61,503 nucleotides of DNA from Photobacterium marinum (GCF_000331515.1 NZ_AMZO01000018.1:1-61503); one strand, 5' to 3'; shown: positions 16,474-25,633, numbered from the stretch's first letter. The notes: generated by a model from the letters alone, not told the origin. A program made the numbers and translations.

Positions 16474-16880
16474 CAGCGTTTCTCCGCAGCCAGCGCTATC
16501 TTCTTAACTCCGGCCCCTTTCGCTGCATCCATAACTTTAACAACCGTTCCGTTATATGCATGTTCATCTGCCTGAATGACCAAAGAAGCTTCCGGTTGCT
16601 CAAGCAACAGGTGTTCTAATGTGGCCTGAACACGCTCAACATCGACAACCCGCTTGTCGATATAGATGTCGTTAGCTGAAGTAATCGCAATGAAAATACC
16701 AGCATCTTTCTGGCTAACCACATTGCTGGCCTGCGGGCGATTTACTTCAACACCAGACTCTCGTACAAACGAGCTGGTCACTATGAAGAAGATCAGCATG
16801 ATGAAAACAATATCCAGCATCGAAGTCAGATCGACCTGGGCTTCTTCACGAGCAGAAGACGGACGACTTAATCGCATCAC
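16473..16880 (-). CDS. exbD2: ExbD2 proton-channel subunit
   Basis: ExbD/TolR family protein of 135 residues: a short cytoplasmic N terminus, one membrane helix containing the conserved aspartate (VDLTSMLDIVFIMLIFFIVT, Asp near 23), and a periplasmic domain ending in a helix (MDAAKGAGVKKIALA). It works with ExbB2 and TtpC to drive TonB2. The start overlaps the exbB2 stop by four bases (ATGA). Confidence 0.93.
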   Translation of the reverse strand: MMRLSRPSSAREEAQVDLTSMLDIVFIMLIFFIVTSSFVRESGVEVNRPQASNVVSQKDAGIFIAITSANDIYIDKRVVDVERVQATLEHLLLEQPEASLVIQADEHAYNGTVVKVMDAAKGAGVKKIALAAEKR

Positions 16881-17437
16881 TGGCTCCTTAATAATTTTTC
16901 TAACTTGAGTTCACGCAGATGGCAGGCTTTTGAAAGGCGGGCGTGAACAAACATACCGGCAAGAGCTGCAACCATGCCGGCCATTGTCGGCAATGTTGCC
17001 AACGAAATCCCTGATGCCATCAGGCGTGGCTGGCTACTTCCCTGAGTTGCCATCACATCAAACACTGAGATCATGCCGGTAACTGTGCCAAGCAACCCTA
17101 ACATAGGGCAAATTGCCACCAGCACTTTTATCAGATTCAGATTCTGGTTCAGCGCAATACGGGCCTCACTCAACCAACCGTCACGAAGGGCATGGGCATA
17201 CCAGGATGTTTGATCGTCTCTCGCCTGCCACTTCGCCAGCCATTGCTGTTTATGTTTGGGGTAAGTAAACGCCAAATAAAGAATCCTTTCGATCACCAAA
17301 AGCCAACACAGGACAACCACAGCAGCCAGCCACCATAGCACCTGGCCGCCCTGGTTCATAAAGTGCTGCAGCGAATACCACCAGGATTCCAGCCCCATCG
17401 CTTGTATAAAATGCACTTCAAAAATATGGGATCCCAT
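16877..17437 (-). CDS. exbB2: ExbB2 MotA/TolQ/ExbB-family protein
   Basis: Inner-membrane protein of 186 residues with three membrane segments and the family stretch AICPMLGLLGTVTGMI near 110-125, followed by GISLATLPTMAGMVAALAG. It forms the proton channel with ExbD2. The start codon shares one base with the ttpC stop (TGATG). A second in-frame ATG (MGLESWW) lies 13 codons in and could be the true start. Confidence 0.92.
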   Translation of the reverse strand: MGSHIFEVHFIQAMGLESWWYSLQHFMNQGGQVLWWLAAVVVLCWLLVIERILYLAFTYPKHKQQWLAKWQARDDQTSWYAHALRDGWLSEARIALNQNLNLIKVLVAICPMLGLLGTVTGMISVFDVMATQGSSQPRLMASGISLATLPTMAGMVAALAGMFVHARLSKACHLRELKLEKLLRSQ

Positions 17438-18771
17438 CAGGCTGCGCTTCCTGCTTTTTCAGCCTGTTCCGCAACCAGGCTGATGCCCTGTTTCTCCAGA
17501 ATATTGCGGATATTATCAGCCTGAGTACTCAACACATTGTGTGCTAGAAGCAACGGCATTGCTGAAACCAGTCCCAGTACCGTTGTTACCAACGCCATGG
17601 AAATACCTCCGGCCATCACGGTCGGATCACCGTTACCGAACTGAGTGATCACCTGGAAAGTTTCAATCATACCGGTTACTGTCCCCAGCAGACCCAGCAT
17701 CGGTGCCAACGCCGCCAGCAGTTTCAGCATCGACAGACCTTTTTCAAGCCCCTGCTGTTCGTCAACAATGGTCTCAAGCAGGCGAAGCTCCAATGCTTCA
17801 ACTGAACGGTTCTGCGCTTTGCTATACACGTTCAGCACGCGACCAAGCGGATTGTTACCCGGCTTAGTAGGATTTTTCAGCTGGGCTTTAATTTGCTGAC
17901 GGATCATCATCAGTTTTACGCCACGGAACAATGCAATCACAGCACCGACAGCCAACAGACCAAGAATGATCTTACCTACGACACCACCATGTTCGATGCG
18001 ATCTTTTAATTCAGGAGAATTAGCCAGTTGCTCAAGCATCACGCCTCGGGAAGGATCAACAACCACTGCCTGCAAACCGGATTCGTTTAATTGGGACATC
18101 ACGGAGACAGAAGGGCCATTTTCCGGCTGTTTAAGATAAGGTGTGGCAACATGACGTTTGCCATCCCAGGAAATGTAACCCTGATCAGCAATCAGGCCCA
18201 TGCTTCCCAAACGGTATGCCTGAACAACTGACTGGTGACCTTCACCATTGATGAAAGGAACACTAACCTGACGTAGCTCTGTACTCGCCTGGATCTGCTC
18301 AGTCATACCCAGCCAGAGGCCGTTTAACTGAGTGATTGAAGGTAATGCTTTTGCAGCAACAATCTCATTGACTACGGCATCATAGTTTGAGTGATCTGCA
18401 CCGGTAACTGAAAACGCCATTTCAGTATCCAGTTCTTTTGCAGCCTGACGGACAACACCAAACAACTCACCAAGACTGCCGGTTTCCAATCGTAACTGCT
18501 CTTCAAGCTTCGCCAGCTTATTTTCATTTTTGCTGAATGACTTGCTTAACAGCTCAGTTTCTCGCTGAAGGCGGTTACGCTCAGCAATCAGGGCATTGCG
18601 CTTCGCTCTGACTTCTTTTTCCGTCAGTTTGAAACCGGCTTCACGCTCTGCGTTATGCGTTTTTTGTATCTGTTGTTCTTGTCTGGTTTTCTCAAGAAGA
18701 GTCGGATTTGCAGAAGCCGCAAAAGGCAGGCTAAACAGACATAGTGCGATTGCTAACGTTTTGATTTTCAT
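17437..18771 (-). CDS. ttpC: TtpC, MotA/TolQ/ExbB protein with long periplasmic domain
   Basis: Protein of 444 residues: a signal peptide (ALCLFSLPFAASA), a coiled-coil region (about 40-110, rich in Glu, Lys and Leu), a globular periplasmic part, and a C-terminal ExbB-like membrane domain (about 260-430) with APMLGLLGTVTGMI and GISMALVTTVLGLVSAMP. This layout is that of Vibrio TtpC, an extra component needed for TonB2 function but not TonB1. It sits between the DUF3450 gene (shared base at 18771) and exbB2. Confidence 0.92.
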   Translation of the reverse strand: MKIKTLAIALCLFSLPFAASANPTLLEKTRQEQQIQKTHNAEREAGFKLTEKEVRAKRNALIAERNRLQRETELLSKSFSKNENKLAKLEEQLRLETGSLGELFGVVRQAAKELDTEMAFSVTGADHSNYDAVVNEIVAAKALPSITQLNGLWLGMTEQIQASTELRQVSVPFINGEGHQSVVQAYRLGSMGLIADQGYISWDGKRHVATPYLKQPENGPSVSVMSQLNESGLQAVVVDPSRGVMLEQLANSPELKDRIEHGGVVGKIILGLLAVGAVIALFRGVKLMMIRQQIKAQLKNPTKPGNNPLGRVLNVYSKAQNRSVEALELRLLETIVDEQQGLEKGLSMLKLLAALAPMLGLLGTVTGMIETFQVITQFGNGDPTVMAGGISMALVTTVLGLVSAMPLLLAHNVLSTQADNIRNILEKQGISLVAEQAEKAGSAA

Positions 18772-19535
18772 TACTTGCTCTCCACGTTAACAGATACAGG
18801 AAGTGAAATGAGGCCAGGTGCTGCCTGCTTTGAGGCGATAGCAAAAGCCTGATCAATACCTTTGGCAAACTGTGAATCCAACGCCTGCCACCCTGAAACC
18901 TTATCGTTCCACGCCCAGTAGCGTTTACCGTCCAGGCTTCGGGCAACCAGTGAAATTCGGCCAAGATACAACAAGTCAGCTTCGATAGAGTCCAGATCCA
19001 TCAGCTCAATCCGACCCTGATAAATACCCAGCTTGGTGCCGTAATCAACTTCTATCTGATAAGCCTCCAGAATACGGCGATACTTTTCTGCATCACTGAC
19101 ATCGGCCTGCCCCATCATCGCATCTAATTTGGCGATTCTTGCCAGCCGATGCTCCCGACGAACAGGTTTATCTTCAGCTACCAACACTTTTAAACCGTCA
19201 ATCATCTTATACATCAGAGGAACGATGCCCTGACGGGTCTCACCGATGCCGCGGATTTGAACATTAAGGCTATCAGCCTCTGCTTCCTGGCTCACAACAA
19301 GACGGGCTAAGTGATCGCGGTATACAGTCAGGTTCTTCACTTCTTCCTGAAGTTGTTCAATCTCAGCCGCCATCGATAGTGTCGCTTCGGCACTTTTATC
19401 AATTTTTTTCTGACTTTGCGCAGAAGAAACATTGATATTCCTTTCAATCGACCTTGCGCTCTCGAGGCTATCGGCGTTTGCACCTGCGGCAAAAAAGCCC
19501 ATTATTACTGCAAGGCTGGTTTTTCTTAGCTTCAT
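18771..19535 (-). CDS. DUF3450 periplasmic coiled-coil protein
   Basis: About 254 residues from the ATG at 19535, preferred because it opens a proper signal peptide (TSLAVIMGFFAAGANA); a longer in-frame start at 19646 would overlap the Fur-like box and add a hydrophobic tail with no clear purpose. The mature protein begins with a long coiled coil (about 25-95: SIERNINVSSAQSQKKIDK onward) and continues with the DUF3450 core (LMYKMIDGL, DAMMGQADVSDAEKYR). First gene of the TonB2 operon, as in V. cholerae next to ttpC. Probably a periplasmic helper of TtpC/TonB2. Confidence 0.85.
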   Translation of the reverse strand: MKLRKTSLAVIMGFFAAGANADSLESARSIERNINVSSAQSQKKIDKSAEATLSMAAEIEQLQEEVKNLTVYRDHLARLVVSQEAEADSLNVQIRGIGETRQGIVPLMYKMIDGLKVLVAEDKPVRREHRLARIAKLDAMMGQADVSDAEKYRRILEAYQIEVDYGTKLGIYQGRIELMDLDSIEADLLYLGRISLVARSLDGKRYWAWNDKVSGWQALDSQFAKGIDQAFAIASKQAAPGLISLPVSVNVESK

Positions 19536-19630
19536 TTTACAAATAATGCCTTCAGAGGATTCATAAAAATAAAAAATCGCTATGAGAATCATAGAGATAA
19601 AGTTTAAAAAACAAACAGCGGCATCATAAA

Positions 19631-19645
19631 TGAAAATCAATATCA
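19631..19645 (-). promoter_or_regulatory. Fur box of the TonB2 operon
   Basis: TGAAAATCAATATCA matches 12 of 14 positions of the Fur 7-1-7 consensus. It lies about 100 bases upstream of the DUF3450 start and downstream of the receptor terminator, so the TonB2 operon has its own iron-regulated promoter. Confidence 0.7.
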
Positions 19646-19673
19646 TTTAAAGTATTTTGTTGCTTGAATCAAA

Positions 19674-19705
19674 AATGTGGGGGAACGTTCACTCCCCCCC
19701 ACATT
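19674..19705 (-). terminator. terminator of the TonB-dependent receptor gene
   Basis: AATGTGGGGG (19674-19683) pairs with CCCCCACATT (19696-19705). On the minus strand the stem is followed by a T-rich run. It separates the receptor gene from the TonB2 operon. Confidence 0.8.
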
Positions 19706-19719
19706 AAAACTTAATTTGA

Positions 19720-21813
19720 TTAATAACGTACTTGCAATGTCGCCATGTAATTGCGTCCTTCACCCAGAATGGTCTTGGTCTGACTGCCACCTGCCAGGTA
19801 GTCTGTGTCAAAGACGTTTTCAATATTCAGGCGCATGATGATGTCCAGATCCTGATCGTATTTAATCGTATGAGCAACACCTGCATCTACACGGGTATAA
19901 GCATCTTTCTTATACTCGTTTTCAGTGTCACCGTAACGCTCACCGACATAAATCACACCCAGGTTAGCATCTGTATTATCCGTAACTGAATAACGGGACC
20001 AAATACTCGCTGAAAGCTCAGGTACATCTGCCGGACGCTTACCGTCTTTCGTTACATCAGTAGGGTCTTTCACTTCTGCATCAAGGTAAGTAAACGAGCC
20101 ATTTAGTGCCAGTTTCTCGGTTACATAACCAGAAGCACTCAGCTCTGCACCACGGTGAACCTGCTCACCAACCTGAGTCGTTATACTTTCTTTTCCAGGT
20201 ACATCCGCAACATCTTCGCTCAATACTTTGTTTTCCTGAGTGATATCGAAGACAGCTGCCGATACAAATAGCTGATTATCAAACAATTCCCACTTGCTAC
20301 CCAATTCATACAGTTTGCCCTTCACCGGCTTTAATTCCATGCCATCATTGACATCTTTTTCATCTTTCACCGGATCTTTTGGCTCAAAGCTTTCAGAATA
20401 AGTGAAGTAAACAGAACCATTAGATTCAGGATGGAAAATGATACCTGCTTTTGGCAGTACATTGTTGTGCGTATGTTGGTCATTTTCAAAGCGGTCAAAG
20501 CGAACACCAGCCAAAACCTGCCATTGCTCATTGAAGGTAACCATATCCTGCAGATAAATACCGTAGGAATCGCGTTCAGTCGGATCTTTCACTTTACCAT
20601 TGCTATAATGCAGGTTTGCAGGCTTATCCATTGGCTGGCCGACAGAAGCTGTAGAGCCTTTCAAGTACTGGCTTTGCGTTTTGTAGTAGTAACTTAGCCA
20701 GTTTGCACCGACAAGCATCTGATGGTCGACACCCAGTGCATCAAACTCACCGACGAAATCAACATAAGCAGTATCAAACTGCCAGTTGTCCCAGCGGTCG
20801 TAGCCATTATAAGTGAATGTACCACCAGCCGCGTTGTAAGTATTTGGCTTGGAGAAGCTTTCAATGTCCCGACGCTCAAAGTCCTGATGGTTATACCCTG
20901 CCGCAAGATGCCAACTGTCTGTCAGTTGCGCTTTAACATCCAGACCAATATTTTCGACATCATTTTCGATGTTTGACCACTGAGCATCCCACACATGGCC
21001 TTCGCCTAAAACAGGTTTACCGTCAACAACGTAGGCCCCGGTATCTACACTGCCGTGGTCATTGGTTTTGTCATAATGGAATGAAAGAGTGACATCATCG
21101 TTGATGTCATAATCAACAAACAGGCCACCAACAAATCGTTCAGTTGAAGGGGTGCTGCCGTCGGTGTAATGACGCCATGAATTATAGCTCTGTTTGGCCA
21201 GCACAGTTCGAGCACGCAGAGTCTTGTCTGCATTCAATGATCCGCTGACATCAACAACGGTACGTGATGAATTATTCGAGCCGATATCCTGACTGACATT
21301 AACCTGAGTTTCATAAGTCGGTTTCTTCGAAACCATGTTGATCAAACCACCCGGCGCAGACTTACCATACAGAAGGCCAGCCGGACCTTTCAGCACTTCG
21401 ACTCGTTCGAGCAATTCTACCGGCTGACGGTAGTGAGACCAATGTTGCTTGCCGTCTCGAAGATAGCTGTCGCCACTGCCAAGCTCAAAACCTCGTAACT
21501 GAAATACCTCACGGTTACGGCCTTTCCCGCCTTCCGAGATACTGGAGTCATTCTTCAGCACTTCTCCCAGCGTAGAAGCCCGTTGCTCATCAATAATCTG
21601 CTCATCAATGATTGCTACCTGTCCCGGTGTTTCCAGCTGTGTCGCCTCAATGCGCATTGAAGTGGTGTTAGTATCCGCTTTATAGCCGTAGTCACGGGCG
21701 GTAACGACCATGTGTTCATCCACACTGTCCACCTGATCATTGGTTTGTGCATAAGCGGCCGGTGCCGACACGATGATACCAATCAATAAAGCCAGCTGAC
21801 TTTTAGAAAACAT
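19720..21813 (-). CDS. TonB-dependent siderophore receptor
   Basis: Outer-membrane receptor of 697 residues. A signal peptide ends near ALA/AYAQ (about residue 22), a TonB box (HMVVTA) lies near 34, the plug domain follows (about 45-165, with QLRGFELGSGDSYLRDG and ERVEVLKGPAGLLYG), then a beta barrel ending in the typical terminal aromatic strand NYMATLQVRY. Plug motifs place it in the siderophore receptor class (FhuA/FcuA/IutA-like) rather than heme or B12 receptors. The siderophore cannot be named from sequence. No siderophore synthesis genes are nearby, so it may take up foreign siderophores. It lies upstream of the TonB2 operon, which probably energises it. Confidence 0.9.
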   Translation of the reverse strand: MFSKSQLALLIGIIVSAPAAYAQTNDQVDSVDEHMVVTARDYGYKADTNTTSMRIEATQLETPGQVAIIDEQIIDEQRASTLGEVLKNDSSISEGGKGRNREVFQLRGFELGSGDSYLRDGKQHWSHYRQPVELLERVEVLKGPAGLLYGKSAPGGLINMVSKKPTYETQVNVSQDIGSNNSSRTVVDVSGSLNADKTLRARTVLAKQSYNSWRHYTDGSTPSTERFVGGLFVDYDINDDVTLSFHYDKTNDHGSVDTGAYVVDGKPVLGEGHVWDAQWSNIENDVENIGLDVKAQLTDSWHLAAGYNHQDFERRDIESFSKPNTYNAAGGTFTYNGYDRWDNWQFDTAYVDFVGEFDALGVDHQMLVGANWLSYYYKTQSQYLKGSTASVGQPMDKPANLHYSNGKVKDPTERDSYGIYLQDMVTFNEQWQVLAGVRFDRFENDQHTHNNVLPKAGIIFHPESNGSVYFTYSESFEPKDPVKDEKDVNDGMELKPVKGKLYELGSKWELFDNQLFVSAAVFDITQENKVLSEDVADVPGKESITTQVGEQVHRGAELSASGYVTEKLALNGSFTYLDAEVKDPTDVTKDGKRPADVPELSASIWSRYSVTDNTDANLGVIYVGERYGDTENEYKKDAYTRVDAGVAHTIKYDQDLDIIMRLNIENVFDTDYLAGGSQTKTILGEGRNYMATLQVRY

Positions 21814-21937
21814 TTTTCCGTTATCTCCATATTATTTGAGCAACTAAGCCTCTCCGGTGGTTATTGTTTTTGAGAGGTAGAATTCAGGCTCACATACGCC
21901 CGAGGGCATTACTGCTTAATCTGGAGCGAAATATAAG

Positions 21938-21952
21938 TGATAACAATTCACA
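21938..21952 (-). promoter_or_regulatory. Fur box upstream of the siderophore receptor
   Basis: TGATAACAATTCACA matches 11 of 14 positions of the Fur consensus and lies about 125 bases upstream of the receptor start. It is weaker than the other two Fur-like boxes in the window. Confidence 0.55.
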
Positions 21953-22106
21953 TTTGCAGGTAATTTACATTCTTTGCATTCGTAAAAAAGTGTCAGGAAA
22001 TCATTAACGGAATATCCACTATCACTGGAAAATCGCATCATTCGTGATATTTACTGGATTGGGCGCTATAATGCCGCGGATTTTATTGATATACACGGTA
22101 TAAGAA

Positions 22107-22547
22107 GTGACACAAGTAAACCTAGACGAAGTACGTCGCCAACTGACTGAGCTTAACTACAAAGCTGATAAGATTCGCATCGTGACAGTATCACCGATGG
22201 ACGAGGCGCTGCTGGAGACTTGCACAACCACTGAAAATGAGTGCTTCTACAACAGCTATATGAATGTAATTTATGGCAAAGGCGAGCGTTACGTTCTGGG
22301 TTACCGTTGTGAAGATCCAATCATTGATCACGCAATTATCCGCAAAGGCGATCAGTACTTTGACCCGACTCTTCAGGCTGAAGGTGATTTTGAACCTTAC
22401 CAGTATGCAATTCTGACTGAGTTCACTGTGTTTGACATGATGAAACACGCAAAATCAAACAAAGATTTCCCACCTGATGTTGATTACCTGTTGTCTAAAG
22501 CAAGTAAATTCAAGAACGTTATCGACGCAGAAAAAATACGTAAGTAA
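22107..22547 (+). CDS. conserved-looking cytoplasmic protein of unknown function
   Basis: A 146-residue soluble protein with no signal peptide or membrane segment. I do not recognise the family. The N-terminal half has VSPMDEALLETCTTTENECFYNS with two Cys; the middle contains GERYVLGYRCEDPIIDHAII, and the C terminus is lysine-rich. The start is GTG at 22107. A TATAAT hexamer at 22067-22072 could be its promoter. It stands alone on the + strand between the divergent receptor gene and the convergent kinase gene. The coding pattern looks genuine. Confidence 0.72.
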   Translation: MTQVNLDEVRRQLTELNYKADKIRIVTVSPMDEALLETCTTTENECFYNSYMNVIYGKGERYVLGYRCEDPIIDHAIIRKGDQYFDPTLQAEGDFEPYQYAILTEFTVFDMMKHAKSNKDFPPDVDYLLSKASKFKNVIDAEKIRK

Positions 22548-22596
22548 AACTTCGCAAGCAATGTTTCGGCACGTTATATGTCGATAACAGTCTCAA

Positions 22597-22629
22597 GCCT
22601 GCTTACAGATTTTCCTCCCGTAAGCAGGC
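22597..22629. repeat. hairpin between the convergent 22107 gene and histidine kinase gene
   Basis: GCCTGCTTAC (22597-22606) and GTAAGCAGGC (22620-22629) form a perfect 10-bp stem with a 13-base loop. A T-run is lacking on both strands, so termination is likely weak or needs Rho. Confidence 0.55.
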
Positions 22630-22691
22630 CTGGTTAAAAACATACCCTTTATTTTCTTTTCCCGCGCCTAACCCTGCTAAAGGAGCAGTTT

Positions 22692-24071
22692 TCAGGCTGG
22701 CCGGAACAACAAGTTGATCCGCAAACCGCCTTCCGGACGATTTTCAGCACTGACATGCCCGTTCATCAATGACATGGATTCTTTAACAATTGCCAGCCCC
22801 AAACCGTAACCACCGGATTGTTTATCCCTTGCCATCTCCAGACGGGTAAACGGATCGAAGATCTGCTGAAGTTGCTGCTGGGGAATGCCGCAACCATCAT
22901 CTTCAATCACCAATTGTGTCCAGCCATTCCTGTGACCGAGTGAGACTGAAATCTCGGCTTCTGCTCCGGCGTATTTCACCGCATTCCCAAGCAAATTTTT
23001 AACCACCCGGAGCAACAGGCGATTATCGGCCTGCACCATTTCGCCACCGTTGTCTCCTTCAAATGTCAGTACCTGCCCCGGCTGAACTTTATCCTGCATA
23101 TCCAGCACTATATGCTGACAAACAGTTTCCAACTGCACCGGAAGCAGACTCACCGAGTATTTAGCATTCTCAAGCTGGCTATATTCAAGGATCTCTGTTA
23201 CCAAATCGTTCATCTCGTCAGACTCTTTTTCCAACCTATCCAACAAATGCTGACTATCAACTGGAATCCGCTTACGCAGCAGGTGAAGAGCAAGGCTATG
23301 CCGTGCCAACGGTGTTTTGAGTTCATGAGAAACATCACGAATAAGCTGTTTCTGCTTTTGCGCCAAGCCATGAATACGCGTTGTCATATGGTCGAAAGAG
23401 TCAGCAAGATGCGCGAACTCAGTAACCTTATCCCCCACCTCGTTACTCACCCGAACACTGAAGTCACCGTCGGCAAGACGATTACTCGCATCCTGAAGCT
23501 TATTGAGAGGACGCTGTAAATAACGCGCTAATAGCAAAGAAAACACACTCAATATTAAGATCGCTATAAAGACCTGAATAAGCGAGAAATAATATGGGAA
23601 ATAGCGTGCAGGATGGTGCTGGCGAGGGAATTGGATCACCAATGTATGACCGGTACGAAGCGGTATGGCAATAATCGGCTGATTAACTCGATTTTCAAAT
23701 GTCGTATCCAGGCGACGAATAAACTGCAACTTAAATTCAAAATGCGGGTGCATTTCACGGCCACTGATCGTTTTCTTCTCATTATTGAGCACAAACAGGT
23801 AATAATTCTGTGCTTTTTCCCAGTCAGCCAGTTCATCCATATCACCGTCTTCAATCATTACTTCAGCCTGATAAGCAAGTTCTAACATTTCTTGTTGGAT
23901 CTTTTCAGGAACATGAAGCATGGCCCTGATAAGCGCAACTTCTGCGATATTCTGCAAAATAAGGATTAGCAGCAGGATGACAGCAAAATAAGAAAAAAGG
24001 CGAAATGCCAATCCATCTCGATTACCAACAAAGAACAGAGATTTGACACTGGAAAAGCGAATTGAACTCAT
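22692..24071 (-). CDS. orphan sensor histidine kinase
   Basis: Inner-membrane sensor kinase of 459 residues. Two membrane helices (about 25-45 and 163-183) flank a periplasmic domain of about 115 residues. A HAMP domain follows (RPLNKLQDASNRLADGDFSVRV), then a HisKA H-box (RDVSHELKTPLARHSLALHLL; His phospho-acceptor) and an HATPase_c domain with N-box NLLGNAVKYAG, DDGCGIP and GYGLGLAIVKESM. Layout resembles CpxA/RstB-type kinases. No response regulator gene lies next to it: both neighbours are unrelated, so its partner must be elsewhere. Signal unknown. Confidence 0.9.
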   Translation of the reverse strand: MSSIRFSSVKSLFFVGNRDGLAFRLFSYFAVILLLILILQNIAEVALIRAMLHVPEKIQQEMLELAYQAEVMIEDGDMDELADWEKAQNYYLFVLNNEKKTISGREMHPHFEFKLQFIRRLDTTFENRVNQPIIAIPLRTGHTLVIQFPRQHHPARYFPYYFSLIQVFIAILILSVFSLLLARYLQRPLNKLQDASNRLADGDFSVRVSNEVGDKVTEFAHLADSFDHMTTRIHGLAQKQKQLIRDVSHELKTPLARHSLALHLLRKRIPVDSQHLLDRLEKESDEMNDLVTEILEYSQLENAKYSVSLLPVQLETVCQHIVLDMQDKVQPGQVLTFEGDNGGEMVQADNRLLLRVVKNLLGNAVKYAGAEAEISVSLGHRNGWTQLVIEDDGCGIPQQQLQQIFDPFTRLEMARDKQSGGYGLGLAIVKESMSLMNGHVSAENRPEGGLRINLLFRPA

Positions 24072-24386
24072 TCTTTTTATTATCTAGCAAAAAAAGAGCG
24101 CCACTTTATCACAATTAACAGAAACCTGACTAACAGCATTTAGGAGTTAGTGAAAAAACATGCCATAACTATAGGTGAGATCCGTGCACCTCCTCATAAC
24201 TATCAAGTTTAAAAGCAATAGATTACACTTACTAAGTGAACAGCACAGTAAACTATGGCATATATTAAAAGAATAAGAACCAAGCATGCTCAGCACCTTT
24301 AGAGCATTAAGGTAAAAACTAACGGGCGTAAACCATTACCTATAAGCAGCCCAGTTAGCTAACAAAAAGAACAAGGAATAGTGGCG
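24072..24386. other. intergenic region between kinase and lipoprotein genes
   Basis: AT-rich divergent spacer that should carry both promoters. I see no clear gene or terminator. A nine-base direct repeat, CATAACTAT, occurs twice about 33 bases apart near 24160-24205. A Shine-Dalgarno sequence AAGGA at 24373-24377 fixes the lipoprotein start at 24387. Confidence 0.4.
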
Positions 24387-25013
24387 ATGAGACTTTTATT
24401 TTTCCTATTTTCCAGCTTGTTAATGTTTGGATGCAGCTCTGGAGTATCTGTTTCCCTCCCTGAGAAGTTTGAAGATACCCCAGAGGACACCGTCGGCTAC
24501 CTAACCGGTAGCTTGAGTGCGACAACACACGGTCCGTCTTCCGGTGAAGGTCTTGTTACTACCCTGTATTTTCGCCAGTCCGGTGACAATGAGATCATCA
24601 CTCTGGTCAACGATAGCGACGACTATGATTATAATACCGGTTTTATGAGGGGGCAGCTTTTCAGCATCGCACTACCACCAGGAAAGTACGAACTGTTCTG
24701 TGTTGGCTTCAAAGGTAGCAACGGCAATAAACGGATCATTTCGAAATCCCGAGATGATCTAGGCCTGGAATTTACGATTTCGCCGAGTCAGGTCACTTAT
24801 ATCGGGCAGTTTATTACTTCAAGCCTTGTAGCGAAAAGTAAGCTATGGAACCAGGAGTACCCGAGCGGCTACGGAGTGATCACTTATAATGAAGCCAATG
24901 AGCGTGACAAAGCTTTATTTTATGAGCGTCACCCTAATCTGATTGGTTTTGATTTCGATTACCAAAAACTGGCTGAACGAGACAGTCAGGTTGTTTCAGC
25001 TAAGTCCAATTAG
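24387..25013 (+). CDS. lipoprotein of unknown function
   Basis: About 208 residues. The ATG at 24387 is preferred over a GTG two codons upstream because AAGGA lies nine bases before it. A lipoprotein signal ends in LLMFGCSSG, so Cys is lipidated. The mature domain is beta-rich (TVGYLTGSLSATTHG, VTTLYFRQSGDNEIIT, GQLFSIALPPGKYELFCVGFKG), suggesting a small envelope sandwich domain. No recognised family or catalytic motif. It is followed by a bidirectional terminator, so it is monocistronic. Confidence 0.8.
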   Translation: MRLLFFLFSSLLMFGCSSGVSVSLPEKFEDTPEDTVGYLTGSLSATTHGPSSGEGLVTTLYFRQSGDNEIITLVNDSDDYDYNTGFMRGQLFSIALPPGKYELFCVGFKGSNGNKRIISKSRDDLGLEFTISPSQVTYIGQFITSSLVAKSKLWNQEYPSGYGVITYNEANERDKALFYERHPNLIGFDFDYQKLAERDSQVVSAKSN

Positions 25014-25041
25014 GCAACAGCCAGCAGCACCTTACGTAGCA

Positions 25042-25068
25042 AAAAGCGAGAGTCATAGTCTCGCTTTT
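25042..25068. terminator. bidirectional terminator after the lipoprotein gene
   Basis: AAAAGCGAGA (25042-25051) and TCTCGCTTTT (25059-25068) pair perfectly around a seven-base loop. Confidence 0.85.
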
Positions 25069-25183
25069 CAGATTATTGAAGAATCCAGCTCCTGCGAGGT
25101 TTTCTTTTATCAGTTGATGTTCATCACGGCAACAACTCTATGACTTGCTGGATCCGATGGTCTGCCTTTATCAGCAGTCTGAA

Positions 25184-25210
25184 CCAATTCCCTGAAGGAA
25201 TTGGCTTTTT
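25184..25210 (+). terminator. second terminator with no gene before it
   Basis: CCAATTCC (25184-25191) and GGAATTGG (25197-25204) pair around a five-base loop and are followed by C and a six-T run. The lipoprotein gene is already closed by the terminator at 25042-25068, so this one may end a small RNA that begins between about 25070 and 25180. Confidence 0.75.
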
Positions 25211-25455
25211 TAATACTATTAACGAACTATATTTACCCTTACACATTAAATTCCCGTCAAAGCGCATAAATATCCGCTTACCTATCAGATATGCATGGTT
25301 GTTTTTTAAAATCCGTATAAAATTTGACGCATGTAGATACGTAAAGCGCATTTTTTTCTGGAAATGCACCTCGTTTTGTATGAAAATGACAGCATATAAT
25401 TAATGACATGGCAGCCGGTATTTACCCAATACCGCAAATGAAAAGGAATAGTTCA
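25211..25455 (+). promoter_or_regulatory. AT-rich upstream region of the 54-residue protein gene
   Basis: No gene is visible. TATAAT at 25395-25400 is a good -10 hexamer about 55 bases before the start codon, but no good -35 lies at the right spacing. Confidence 0.4.
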
Positions 25456-25620
25456 ATGAATAGCCACAAAGCAAAAGTTATCGCCAATTGGAAACCAACT
25501 AACGCACGCGAAGCCGCAGCCATGAAAGAACTGCTAATGCAGGAAATGGGTGTAGCTCCAGAGCATCACCAGGGCGGTACCGGTAAACTTGCTCCAAACT
25601 CTGGTCGTGTGATTCGTTAA
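25456..25620 (+). CDS. small basic protein of unknown function (54 residues)
   Basis: The ATG at 25456 is chosen because AAGGA lies eight bases upstream; the longer in-frame reading from 25408 has no such site. The product is short, soluble and basic, with WKPTNAREAAAMKELLMQEMG predicted as helix, followed by a Gly- and His-containing tail (EHHQGGTGKLAP). No known family. It is followed by a structured 3' untranslated region and a strong terminator. Confidence 0.7.
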   Translation: MNSHKAKVIANWKPTNAREAAAMKELLMQEMGVAPEHHQGGTGKLAPNSGRVIR

Positions 25621-25633
25621 TCACAAGACGTTC

